From Schizochytrium sp. CCTCC M209059 (Eukaryota > Sar > Bigyra > Thraustochytrida > Thraustochytriidae): a DNA stretch of 64,000 nucleotides. The notes under the pieces were generated by a model. It was not told the DNA's origin and did no database searches. It saw only the letters and a list, made by a program, of their open reading frames with translations. The position numbers were made by a program, and so were the translations under genes. The stretch spans positions 1 through 64,000 of the forward strand of contig KN805429.1 of NCBI GenBank assembly GCA_000818945.1, in the 5' to 3' direction. This document shows, piece by piece, positions 18,886-28,610 of this stretch (position 1 is its first letter; each line of letters begins with the position of its first letter).

Positions 18886-20156
18886 GAAAGGTTCCGGACA
18901 AAGAGAGAAAGTAATGCATTGCTGAGCTTTTCAACCATGGACGAAACAGCAGGTTTGCTTCTTGTATTCACTCCTATCAAGTTGAGCAAACAGCCGGTTT
19001 TATAACGTATAGAAAAGAAACAAACAGCGAAGGGAGCCAGTCTGAATCTGTCCCCTCCTCCTTCTTCTCAACCTTGTACGCATCTTCATCAGCAGTATGA
19101 ATATAACCAACGTTCATGTCTCGCAACTCACATTTACAATGCGCGCGGCGCGCGTTAGCCACCATTAAATAACAGCTAGCTGCTTTCAAACTTACATTAG
19201 ACCTAGGCCTAGCACTGCTCTGGTGGAAGCTAGGCCTAGATTTAATAACTGTCTTTCAAGGGATGGGTGTCTTAGTTGGCCTATTTTTATTTCAAGTGCA
19301 ACAGCGATCGTTACTCCTTCCCACCTTCGTCCCAATTTATCCACCTTCCCTATTCCGTCTTTCTTTCCAGCATCTCTTAGATCGCACAGCTTCCCGCTCG
19401 CTCGCTCGCTCGCTTGCTCGCTCTAAAAGCACCCATGATAGATAGGTCTTGCTCTCCTTGCCCAGAAAGTAAAGATGTCGGAGGACATTTTCAGTGTGTC
19501 CCTAACGGCTACTTCGCTTGTCATCGTATTTTCGGTCTTCGTCTTTGACCCTGGGCGCTCGGGACAGGCCGCAGAGCAAGCAAACACCGTGCGCTCGCTG
19601 GCTTGGGTGGGGCTTTGAGCCTGCCTCGGCTCGCCAAAGGTATAGATAGAGTCCGAGTCGCTGACGCAGACGTCGGTCCGGCCCGACCCGGCACTTGCTG
19701 ACGCCACAAGCCACCTCGCGACTGCTTTGTCAGTCGCAAGCTCTCCCTCGTCTTGTCCACGCAAAGCGGAAGAGGGACAAGAAACGAGGGAAAGAAAACT
19801 CACGCGGACAAGGGCATCAAGCTGCTGTCTGAGCTTTCGTCGGCACTTCGCGTAGGCGTGACGACGGGGCGTGTGCAATCCAATTTTTCACTCAGTCTCG
19901 TGAACTCGGCCTTCTCCGATCAACGAACAGAGGCTTTCTTGCAGCCTCTGTCCGAGAGAAATTGCGGTACTCCGACCTCTTTTGGCCATTCAAAGCCAAA
20001 TACAGAGAGAGACGGTGCTGACACGCGTGCGACAAAAACAAGGCGCTCCTTTCTTGGCGGGAAAGAGCCTTGAGCACGCCATAAAATCCTCACTGCGAGC
20101 TGATTTGTTGTACAAGATACCTATCCTCTTGGATTGGCTGTGCGACGAGCAAAAAG
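18886..20156. other. Intergenic region upstream of the kinesin gene
   Basis: No large gene is supported. It includes two CTAGGCCTAG palindromes at 19203-19212 and 19230-19239, a CGCT run near 19390-19415, and a 47-codon plus-strand frame at 19475-19618 listed separately. A 151-codon frame on the opposite strand (19423-19878) resembles nothing I know. Confidence 0.35.
19475..19618 (+). CDS. Possible small single-pass membrane protein
   Basis: A 47-residue frame starts MSEDIFSVSLTATSLVIVFS. It has an acidic N-terminus, a hydrophobic span at about 8-24 and a polar tail. The ATG context (AAAG before ATG) is purine-rich and acceptable. No family is recognised, and a frame this short can easily occur by chance. 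It could also be the first exon of a spliced gene. Confidence 0.2.
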   Translation: MSEDIFSVSLTATSLVIVFSVFVFDPGRSGQAAEQANTVRSLAWVGL

Positions 20157-23100
20157 ATGGGCAATAGCCCGGCAAAGCGAAGCTCGCGCGCCGTGGAACC
20201 CGGGGACGTGGCGCCCCCAGAAAAGAATCAGCTCGATATTTCCGTACAAGGAGACCATAATGACGCTACGGCCGTGGAAGCCGCAGAAATGCTCGGTGTT
20301 CGAGTTGATCCTGACGAACTAGAGCGCGAAGCCGCCGCCATTCGCGACGAAGCCGTGGCGAAGGCAGCACCGCCTCGAAAACCTCTTCCATCCCTTGGCT
20401 CGAGGGGGCTCGTTGGAAGTCATGCCTCTCTCCGTGTCGAAGACCTCATCGATGAGAGCGCAATCGAAAATCAAGAGGTGGACGCTCATGAAGAAACCTA
20501 CATTCCGCTCACGTTTGCGCGCGAACGAATCGAGCAAGTTCTTTTGGAGATGCGCCGCGTCAAAGAAGCCAACCTTCTTGCTTTTGCTGAGGCAGAGGAC
20601 TGTCACGAGCTCATGCAGCGCGAGATGAGGCAGCAATACGAAGACTACGTTGACTCTCTCAAGGCAAAGTCTCTCGCGTGCATTGAAAACTACAAGCGGG
20701 CGCTCGATCATTCACAAAGGACAATTACGGACAAGGAAGCCCAATTTGATGCCGCAAAACAGGCCCTCGAAGGTAGACTCCACGATCTCCAGCTTGAGCT
20801 CGACAGTCGGCCCGCCGAGCCTCCGTCGCCAGAGAAAATTCACGTTCCTGTTATCCAGGTCGATCCACGTCTTCCAATCGTCGTTTCCAACGTCGAGGAG
20901 ATCCTGACCGCACGACGTGCAGATCTCCTCGCCGAATACCTTGCTCTTGAACGCACGCGTGCGAAAGCCCTCGAGGACTTCGAGGCGGCGCGCAAGGCCA
21001 AGACCCAGGGAGACACGCAAGAGCATGACCCTGCTGTCGATGAAGGCGCAAACGAGAGAAACAAGAACGACGCCGCCAAAGACTCTCGCGTCGTCGAAAT
21101 TGATCGCGAGATCAATGACCTTTTACGTGCCGCTTCGGAAAAGCCTGGGCCGCAGCATACCAAACGGCACGAGCTTCCCCCACAAATAGTCGAGATTGAA
21201 AACGCCAAAGCAGAGTCGGAGTCAAACAAACCCCAGGTCGAGGCCTCCGAGCACGTTCGTGCGGTTCCGCCTTCCAAACAAGATTCCGGTGCAACCGAAC
21301 AGCTCGAGATTCGAGCTTCGGAATCCAAGCGGAAGTCCGATGGATCAGTGCTCGAAGACGGCCGGCAAGTAGAACTCGAGAACAGACTTGTGTCTAAAAT
21401 CGAGGAGCAGCAGCGGAAAATAAATCAGCTCGAGAGCAAACTCGCAAAGTTGCGCGCCAAGGGTGAATCAGAAAATGCAGAAGCCATCGCCAAGCTTGAA
21501 CCAAAGTTGCGCAAACGCCGAGAGTACGTAACGACACTGCAAGAGCAGCTTGGCGTCTTTCGCAACATGCACTCTCCCGTAGATGACGACCATGATGAAG
21601 CATTCGATGGTCCAACCGTCATCGATATTGCTTCTGGCCATACTGAGGCCGCTCCGATGGAAAGCGCTGATATTGAAAAGGGGGAGCACGCGGGATCGCA
21701 TGAAGCCCCAGAAAGACCTCTTGAAGAGACCCAAGGCAAATCTCTCGTCGACGAGACCAAATTGAATGATCATACAGAATCAATTCCCGCTGCTGAAAAG
21801 TCGAAACACGAAGTTGCCGAGACAAACGACGAAAAGGAACCAGAGAGTAAGGAAGAGCTCCAAACTGAATTTGAAAGCAAGATGGACAAGGACGCAGATC
21901 GTGCAGACAACAATACTGCAGATCCCAAAGAGGAAGCTGACTACGTGGAAGAGCTGCAAGCTGCTTTGAGTAAAGACAAAAGCGACGATAAATCTTCTAT
22001 TGGAGCCCAGGAAACGGACAAGGTGGGTGCAGAAAGTGCTACGGCGTCCGCTGCTTCCCTTGTCTCCGAAAGCTCGACATCCACGAAAAAGGAACGTAAA
22101 GGAAAGAAGTCCAAGTCCGCGAAATTGAAGGAAGGTGATGCAGAGGAGAGCAGAAGTCATGGCGCTTCGGCTGGGTCGCTTGGATCGGAAGCGTCGGCAT
22201 CTTCTTCAAAAGAAGAGCAGAAAGAGAGGAAAACGCCAAGCACGAACGAAAATGAGGCTAAAAAAGAGGCATTTGAAGACGTTGACATGGGCGATCAGAC
22301 CGTGCCTTTGGAAGAACCCGAAAGCGGAGACACCACGACAGCAAGTGCGAGCAAACACGCGAATGATGCTAAACTTCTCAAGCAAATCAAGGAGCAGGAG
22401 GCCGTCATCGCCAAGTTGACGAATGAGCTCGGTAAACGCGTCATCAAGGAAAAGGAAGAAGATGTGGAAACGGGCGCTGGGAACGCTGGCAATCAAGGCG
22501 GGGCTGCCAAGCGATACATGGAGAAACTCAAGACTGCAGAGAAAAAGCTCAAGGAGACTGAAAAACAAGCAAAGGAAGCCAAAAACAAGGCAAACCGGCT
22601 CGAGCAAGAACTCGACAAACTCCAAAAGCAGGGCGGTGGTGCCGGCGGCGGTCGTGCGGGTGCAGGCGACGCAAACAGCGCCAAACTGAAAAAGGAACTT
22701 GAGGACCTCAAGAAGAAACAAAAGAAACAGAGCGAGGAAGCGGAAAAGACACACGCCAAGGCTGTACGAACCCTTGAGGCCCAGCTCAAGGCTAGCACGG
22801 AAGATGCAGCGCGCAAAGAGCAAGAACTTGAAGCTGCTACAGCAACCGTCAAGGCCCTTCAGGAAAAGGCAAGTGCTGCGGAGAAGCTCGAAAAGGAGAA
22901 CGAGTCGCTCCGCAAGGTGGCTGAGGAGGCAGAGGAGCTGCGCAAGTCTGTAGAATCCCTCAATCAGGAACGTACCGAGCTTGAGACCTTGTACAGCAAG
23001 GAACAAAAGCTACGCAAGGAGTACTGGAACATGATGGAGGACATGAAGGGTAAAATTCGAGTCTTTGCGCGTTGCCGCCCCATGGCTCAGTACGAACTAG

Positions 23101-24167
23101 ATCGTAATTGCCACCAGGTCGTCAGCTTTCCGGACGAGTTCACGCTCGATGTGGTCTCCAACAAGGGTCCAAAACAGTTTGTTTATGACCGGTGCTTTGG
23201 TCCGGACTCGACGCAAGACTCCATTTTTGAGGACACGCAGAATTTGATTCAGTCATCGCTCGACGGCTACAACGTTTGTGTTTTTGCCTATGGCCAGACA
23301 GGCAGCGGTAAGACGTTTACTATGGTAGGGTCTCAGGAACATCCGGGTATTGTACGTCGCAGTGTTACGGAAATTTTTGCAATCCGGGAAAAGACGAAGA
23401 AAACCCACAGCCTCGTTGTCAAGCTCTACGTGCTTGAGATCTATCTCGACAATCTTGTCGATCTGCTCTACTCGGTGCTCAAAAAGGCCGATGCTTCGCT
23501 CGTCCCTGCGCAGCCGCCGCGTCTTGATATCAAAAAGGACAAAAAGGGAACGGTCTTTATCAAGGGCGCGCAAATGGTCACGGTGGAGTCGGCCGAGGAG
23601 CTGCTCGACTTTTTTGATCGTGCCAACGGAGCTCGCAAGGTGGCTTCTACCAAGATGAATGCTGGAAGTTCGCGGTCGCATCTTGTTTTTTCTCTGGTGC
23701 TCGAGAACACCAACCTCACGAGCAAAAAGACGAGCATTGGCAAACTTTCTCTTGTCGATCTTGCTGGGTCTGAACGTCAAGACAAGACGGGTGCTACAGA
23801 CGAGCGCCTGAAGGAGGCCATGAGCATTAACAAGTCGCTTTCTGCGCTTGGCGACGTCATTTCTGCGCTTTCCAGTGGCGAAAGCTTTATCCCGTACCGC
23901 AACAATGTGTTAACGCAGCTGATGAGCGACTCGCTGGGAGGCAATGCCAAGACGCTAATGTTCGTCAATATTTCTCCTGCAGATTACAACTCGGAGGAAA
24001 CGGTCTCCTCTCTCACTTATGCCTCTCGTGTCAAGTTGATCAAGAACAATGCAGACAAGTCTCAAGAGGATGAGCAACTCGCAGCATTGAAAAAGGTGGT
24101 CCGCGAAATGACCAAAACCGGAGCGCCACCAGACCCAGAAGTTCTGAAAAAGTTTGATCTCGACTAG
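20157..24167 (+). CDS. Kinesin-14 with C-terminal, KCBP-like motor
   Basis: A 1336-residue protein with a long charged coiled-coil N-terminal two-thirds and the motor at the C-terminus (about 963-1300). The P-loop is GQTGSGKT at 1046-1053, switch I is NAGSSRSH and switch II is DLAGSE. MMEDMKGKIRVFARCRP at the neck marks a minus-end-directed kinesin-14. Motor details (FEDTQNLIQSSLDGYNVCVF, LEIKKD-like LDIKKDKKG, IPYRNNVLTQLMSDSLGG) and the segment after it, LAALKKVVREMTKTG, recall plant and algal KCBP, whose regulatory helix binds calmodulin. The MyTH4 and FERM domains of KCBP are absent. The protein begins MGNSPAK, a weak N-myristoylation candidate. It probably moves or crosslinks microtubules. 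Confidence 0.92.
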   Translation: MGNSPAKRSSRAVEPGDVAPPEKNQLDISVQGDHNDATAVEAAEMLGVRVDPDELEREAAAIRDEAVAKAAPPRKPLPSLGSRGLVGSHASLRVEDLIDESAIENQEVDAHEETYIPLTFARERIEQVLLEMRRVKEANLLAFAEAEDCHELMQREMRQQYEDYVDSLKAKSLACIENYKRALDHSQRTITDKEAQFDAAKQALEGRLHDLQLELDSRPAEPPSPEKIHVPVIQVDPRLPIVVSNVEEILTARRADLLAEYLALERTRAKALEDFEAARKAKTQGDTQEHDPAVDEGANERNKNDAAKDSRVVEIDREINDLLRAASEKPGPQHTKRHELPPQIVEIENAKAESESNKPQVEASEHVRAVPPSKQDSGATEQLEIRASESKRKSDGSVLEDGRQVELENRLVSKIEEQQRKINQLESKLAKLRAKGESENAEAIAKLEPKLRKRREYVTTLQEQLGVFRNMHSPVDDDHDEAFDGPTVIDIASGHTEAAPMESADIEKGEHAGSHEAPERPLEETQGKSLVDETKLNDHTESIPAAEKSKHEVAETNDEKEPESKEELQTEFESKMDKDADRADNNTADPKEEADYVEELQAALSKDKSDDKSSIGAQETDKVGAESATASAASLVSESSTSTKKERKGKKSKSAKLKEGDAEESRSHGASAGSLGSEASASSSKEEQKERKTPSTNENEAKKEAFEDVDMGDQTVPLEEPESGDTTTASASKHANDAKLLKQIKEQEAVIAKLTNELGKRVIKEKEEDVETGAGNAGNQGGAAKRYMEKLKTAEKKLKETEKQAKEAKNKANRLEQELDKLQKQGGGAGGGRAGAGDANSAKLKKELEDLKKKQKKQSEEAEKTHAKAVRTLEAQLKASTEDAARKEQELEAATATVKALQEKASAAEKLEKENESLRKVAEEAEELRKSVESLNQERTELETLYSKEQKLRKEYWNMMEDMKGKIRVFARCRPMAQYELDRNCHQVVSFPDEFTLDVVSNKGPKQFVYDRCFGPDSTQDSIFEDTQNLIQSSLDGYNVCVFAYGQTGSGKTFTMVGSQEHPGIVRRSVTEIFAIREKTKKTHSLVVKLYVLEIYLDNLVDLLYSVLKKADASLVPAQPPRLDIKKDKKGTVFIKGAQMVTVESAEELLDFFDRANGARKVASTKMNAGSSRSHLVFSLVLENTNLTSKKTSIGKLSLVDLAGSERQDKTGATDERLKEAMSINKSLSALGDVISALSSGESFIPYRNNVLTQLMSDSLGGNAKTLMFVNISPADYNSEETVSSLTYASRVKLIKNNADKSQEDEQLAALKKVVREMTKTGAPPDPEVLKKFDLD

Positions 24168-24832
24168 CCTCATTACAAAAAAAATCGTGTGTTTTTGCTT
24201 GGTATTCGGGCGAACTGAGAAGTGTAAAGAAGCTGTGTGTTTTTCCTTACAAGACAATAAGAGGCGACGGAAACTTTGCCTTGACTTCATTTGAGCTTAA
24301 TTAGCATGCTTTTGAAGATGCTTAGCCCGATCGCGCAAGCAAAGTTTCGGGTATCCACTCGGGTCACTTCATGTGCCTTGCCTTGCCAGAGCTGGTCTCT
24401 CTCTCTCAGTTTCAGTTTTCAGTAGACTTCATTTCTTTCATCAGTGTCATTCGATCGTTTAGTTTTTCGCCTCGGCCCTAAAAACGGCCTCAAGCTTACA
24501 TATCATCTTCAATCAATCTTTCTTTACATCCGCCCGAAGACTACGTTTATCGATCAAAAGTACAGTTGGCCAGAGCGTTTTTTTCGAGAAAAAGATTACT
24601 TGCAAATTCGCTCCATGAAATCACCCGCCACTTGCAAGCCTCATCATTGAAAGTAAGTGCAAGTCCGCGTCGAAATGGTACATATATGTGCACGAAAAAC
24701 ACACAGACGTCACCTGTGGTTCTTCCTGACATACAAAGATGTGTTGTCACACACAACATGTCTTCCCAACACTTAGCATGATGACCTCCATACGAAGATG
24801 ACAGCTGCGAGAGATGATGACGATATTGGTGA
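24168..24832. other. Convergent spacer, no gene seen
   Basis: Lower-GC sequence between the kinesin stop and the stop of the minus-strand kinase gene. It must hold both 3' UTRs. No protein-like frame or repeat was noticed. Confidence 0.4.
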
Positions 24833-27238
24833 CTAAGACGATTCATCGACCACACGACGGCGCGAAAGCTCCGTGGCGGTCGCGCGGGACATAGGGTTAA
24901 TCTTCAGACAGTCAGACACAACACTAGTAAACCATGTAAGAGACTGCTCGTTGGACTCTTGGGAGACACAAGATGCATACTGACGAACGAGATCTTTCAA
25001 CGGCCGCGCCCGGCGTACAAATTCAACGCGATCAGAGGGCGTGCTCGAGATAGGAAATCGCGCATAGCCACGCGACGTAAAAAGCTCGGGGGTAGCCGCG
25101 GCCATGCGCGAAGGAAAACCTCCTACTACACGTTCAATGAGTGCAAGATGCTCGTGCTCCTCGTGCGTCTCAAAGAGAAGCTTGCCGCAAAGAAGCTCCA
25201 TCAGGATGCAGCCAGCTGACCAAATATCTGCGGGAGTGGACCACGGAAGATCCAGCAATACCTCGGGAGCACGGTACTGTCGCGTACTTATAATGCCCAT
25301 GCTATACGGTCGGCTCGACCTGATTCGTGTAGCGCCTCCAAAGTCAATCAGCTTCACTCTAAAGTTCGTCTGGTCTGCCAAAGGACTAGAAGATTTCCCA
25401 TAATCATGGATGTCTGGAGGCCTACGCTCAAGCATGATGTTCTCGACCTTGAGGTCCGTGTGCACAATGCTTGCCTCGTGCAGGTACATGAGAGCCTCAA
25501 AGAGATCCTTCATGATAATTGTCACGTGCTCGAGTCGCATAGGCTTGAAGTCAATTGCCTTTTGAAAATCATGTAAAGACATGCTCAACTCCTCGGAGAC
25601 AATGCAATAATGTTCTTTCCACTCAAAGTTGTTGAGCCATTTTGCAATTCGAAGGTTCTCCGAGACGCCCGTGATCTTGCGCAGAATCGCGGCCTCTTCC
25701 ATTGCTTCCAGGACATACCGTCGAATGCAGCGCACCACTTTGACAGCCACCGGTGGAGCATTGGGATGGTTCTTGTCAATACAAGAATACACGCTCCCAA
25801 AGGTTCCGCGACCGAGCTCCTTGCGGATGACGTAGCGATCTCGAATCACGTCTTTATACTTGCCATAGTAAGCGCCGACTTCATCATCATATGAAGACTC
25901 ATCGCCATGGGAGCCAGATGTCTGGCTGATCGATCTTCTCCGCGGTGATCGACGTCGTCTGTGATCACGCCGCCGGTGATGCCTGCGACGTCGTTTTCGA
26001 TGCGCGCTGCCTTCCCTTCCACGGCCCTCACGGCGGGCGGTAGCGTTTTCCCTCGATCGCTGACGCTTGCGTTTGGGACCGTGAGATGCGCTGCGCTTCC
26101 GGCTGCGGCGTGTGCTAGACCTGGCATACTTGCCGTCTATTCTTTCCTCCTCCCTGCCCTTTTGGGAGGCTCGTCCGTGCTCGACGTCGCGTTCTCTGTC
26201 ATGGCCAGAACGATCACGGCTTTGATCACGGTCACGGTCGCGGTCGCGGTCCCCATAGCCGCGACCTCCTCCGTAGCTGCGATTCCTTCCTCCCTTGCCG
26301 CGATCTCGGTCTCGTTCGCGCGCTCTCGCATCATTCGAGCCATCCTTACGACTCCTCTGGGAGTTCCGGTCTCGGTCTCGGTCTCGGTCTCGGTCCCGGT
26401 CTCGGTCTCGGTCTCGATCTCGGTCCCGGTCTCGGTCCCGGTCCCGGTCCCGGTCTTGGTCTCGATCCCGACTGGATACGCGTGCGCGGCTGCGGCTGCG
26501 ACTGCGCTCTCGATCTCGATCCCGATCGCGGTCGTACTCCCGTCCTCGATCCCTGTTGTCTCCACGTTTATAGTCCCAACTCCTTCGATCGCGATCGAGA
26601 TCCCGATCTCGATCACGGCGATCACGAGAGCTGCGCTCTCGAGGGCCCTGGCCATTGCGTTCCCTACGCTGCGGATCGGGATCGAGGCTGCGACGAGGAT
26701 GTTCTTTGCCTTCACTGCGATAACGCGGAATTGAGCCGCTGCGACTTTGAATTCGCGTGCCGCGCTGACTGCCATTCTCACGCGAGGACCTCCGGTGTCG
26801 GCTCATGCTCCTGCGTCCGCTGTTGTAGCGCCGGCGTGAGCTCGTGTCGCGATTGTCCGTCTTGGAACGTCGGTCCTCGGCGTCGGCTCCGTTTCTGCGT
26901 CTCTCGCCAACAGGGTTCCTAACCACAGCAGCAGACGTGGACCTTGCTCTCCGCCGCCCTCTCCGCCGCGTTGTATCCGCATGCGGGGTCATCGTCGTTT
27001 TTGGTGGTGATGTTGGCGGCGTGGTTGTGTTCTTCACGTCAAAGTTGATGCCCTTGACGGCGTTTCGGTCAGCTTGGGACTTGGCTTCGACCACTTCAGC
27101 GCCCGGCCCCGGGGCCCGGGCGGAGGACGCTTCTCTGCCGCCCACGGCGCCGACCTCTGCGCGCGGCGTCGCGCTCGAGGGCTCTTTCGTCGCGCTGGCC
27201 GTCGCGCTCGCCGCCGACGGTGCCGCCGCGTCCGCCAT
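24833..27238 (-). CDS. LAMMER (CLK-type) dual-specificity kinase with long RS/RD domain
   Basis: An 801-residue protein. Residues about 85-450 are a disordered Arg-rich tail with RS and (RD)n repeats, typical of splicing regulators in nuclear speckles. The kinase domain follows: GRGTFGSVY loop, VAVKVVR, catalytic HTDLKVEN (HTD is typical of CLKs), DFGGAT and YRAPEV. The LAMMER signature appears as EHLALIERVVG instead of EHLAMMER. CLKs phosphorylate SR proteins and control splicing. The (RD)n block is encoded by a hexanucleotide repeat at about 26366-26466 and may vary in length between strains. The start is the first Met of the frame; the Ala/Ser-rich first 40 residues make it uncertain. Confidence 0.9.
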   Translation of the reverse strand: MADAAAPSAASATASATKEPSSATPRAEVGAVGGREASSARAPGPGAEVVEAKSQADRNAVKGINFDVKNTTTPPTSPPKTTMTPHADTTRRRGRRRARSTSAAVVRNPVGERRRNGADAEDRRSKTDNRDTSSRRRYNSGRRSMSRHRRSSRENGSQRGTRIQSRSGSIPRYRSEGKEHPRRSLDPDPQRRERNGQGPRERSSRDRRDRDRDLDRDRRSWDYKRGDNRDRGREYDRDRDRDRERSRSRSRARVSSRDRDQDRDRDRDRDRDRDRDRDRDRDRDRDRDRDRNSQRSRKDGSNDARARERDRDRGKGGRNRSYGGGRGYGDRDRDRDRDQSRDRSGHDRERDVEHGRASQKGREEERIDGKYARSSTRRSRKRSASHGPKRKRQRSRENATARREGRGREGSAHRKRRRRHHRRRDHRRRRSPRRRSISQTSGSHGDESSYDDEVGAYYGKYKDVIRDRYVIRKELGRGTFGSVYSCIDKNHPNAPPVAVKVVRCIRRYVLEAMEEAAILRKITGVSENLRIAKWLNNFEWKEHYCIVSEELSMSLHDFQKAIDFKPMRLEHVTIIMKDLFEALMYLHEASIVHTDLKVENIMLERRPPDIHDYGKSSSPLADQTNFRVKLIDFGGATRIRSSRPYSMGIISTRQYRAPEVLLDLPWSTPADIWSAGCILMELLCGKLLFETHEEHEHLALIERVVGGFPSRMAAATPELFTSRGYARFPISSTPSDRVEFVRRARPLKDLVRQYASCVSQESNEQSLTWFTSVVSDCLKINPMSRATATELSRRRVVDESS
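26366..26466. repeat. (GGTCTC)n hexanucleotide repeat inside the kinase gene
   Basis: About 100 bp of GGTCTC/GGTCCC units. On the minus strand they read as Arg-Asp dipeptides in the disordered tail of the LAMMER kinase. Shorter related patches lie at about 26227-26253 and 26508-26540. Confidence 0.85.
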
Positions 27239-28610
27239 ACTGTCGCGCCCCGAGCACGTCGCTACGGGCGCGAGACCTTCGGAGCTCAGAGCTAGGACGT
27301 GCGCGCGCCGCCTCTCGGACGAGCGCGGCTGCCGCGAGCGCGGCTGCCGGGCCGCGAGCGCGGGGAGGTCTCCCGCGCCGTTGCCTCGCGCGGCCGCGCG
27401 AGATGATGGTTGGGGTTTTGCTCCTCGGGCGAATCTGGGGCCCCGCGCGGATTCGGGGCCCGACCGTCATTCTGGGTGGGTGGGTGGGTGGCCGGCCATG
27501 GCTCAGGTGGCCGCCGTGATGATCTGCCTTGTTTATCTATCTCCAGGCGCTCGCGGTGTTGGGGGGGAGAGGGATCAGGAGAGAATATTCCTGCCAGTTT
27601 GGGGTCTCGTGCGGTTTTTGCAATCTCTATATTGCGTGCTTTGTCATCCTGTGAGGACGTACACTTGGAGAATGTTGGTGAATTATGAGTTGTGGGATCG
27701 TCTTTGTGGGCTTTGTGGGCTTGGTGGTGGGCGGTTGATTCTACGTGCCTTTATTCGAGTGCTTGCGCAGGGGTCCAAAAAGGACAAGTACGAATACTTC
27801 CTTCGTTAATGAAAATCGTTTGCTTTTGGCTCGCCAAAGATGAGGAATGAGGAAGCTTGCATCCATGCGTCTGATGTATGGAGGACACAACAAATGACAA
27901 CAATATTGTTGAACTCGCATCGATGATATCTACACAACGGCATCGCCTCCTTATTTGAGCATTGTTCCACCGTCCATGCTACGCTATTTATCCACCACTA
28001 TCAACCATCGCCCTTCGGAGATAGATAGATTCCTGATGACAGTGAGCAAAACCTCAAAAGTCCCCAACTTCACTTCTTCGCCCATCCAAACTCCATCTTC
28101 CAAGCCAACTAAACCTTCGCTTTCCCATTCTCCTTCCTCTCCAGGTCCTCCCCCGTCCCTAAAACATACTCCACCACCGCACAAGCCTTCTTCTTCTTCT
28201 CACTTCACCCGCACCTCTGCGCTCCGTCCTCGTCCTCCTCCGCCGACCGACCGAGCGGCGGGCACTCGATCCGGACTCCGAATCGGGGGTCCCGATAGAC
28301 CTCTAAATAGGCCGCGGGCGCGGGTGGCTGGCCCGCAGAGCAGAGCAGAGCGGCGCGCTTTGCAAGCAGGGGAGGCGAGCAAACCACCCACCCTCCTGCG
28401 GCGCCACCAGCCCGGCAGGCAGCGAGCAGCGCGCGCGAGGGAGCGAGCGAGCGGGCGAGCGCGCGGGCGCGCGAGGGAGCGGCGGGGGGGGCCCGCCGTC
28501 TCTGCGCGGCGCGCGGGCGCGGCGGGTTCTGGGCCAGGTTTTGAAAACTCGAGGCGAGGAACCCGAGACCAACCAACCAAAGACAGCCGAGGTCGAAAGG
28601 CTGAGCGAGC
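27239..28610. promoter_or_regulatory. Divergent promoter region between LAMMER kinase and UTP10 genes
   Basis: 1.37 kb between two genes transcribed away from each other. The flanks (27239-27520 and 28230-28610) are very GC-rich, the middle is less so, with a pyrimidine-rich strand near 28060-28210. A 219-codon open frame (27955-28614) covers the last part but is a Ser/Thr/Pro-rich by-product of that bias and overlaps the UTP10 start. Confidence 0.45.

Noticed and set aside
19423..19878. 151-codon minus-strand frame upstream of the kinesin gene
   Set aside because: No recognisable domain or membrane span; a chance frame cannot be excluded, so it was not listed as a gene.
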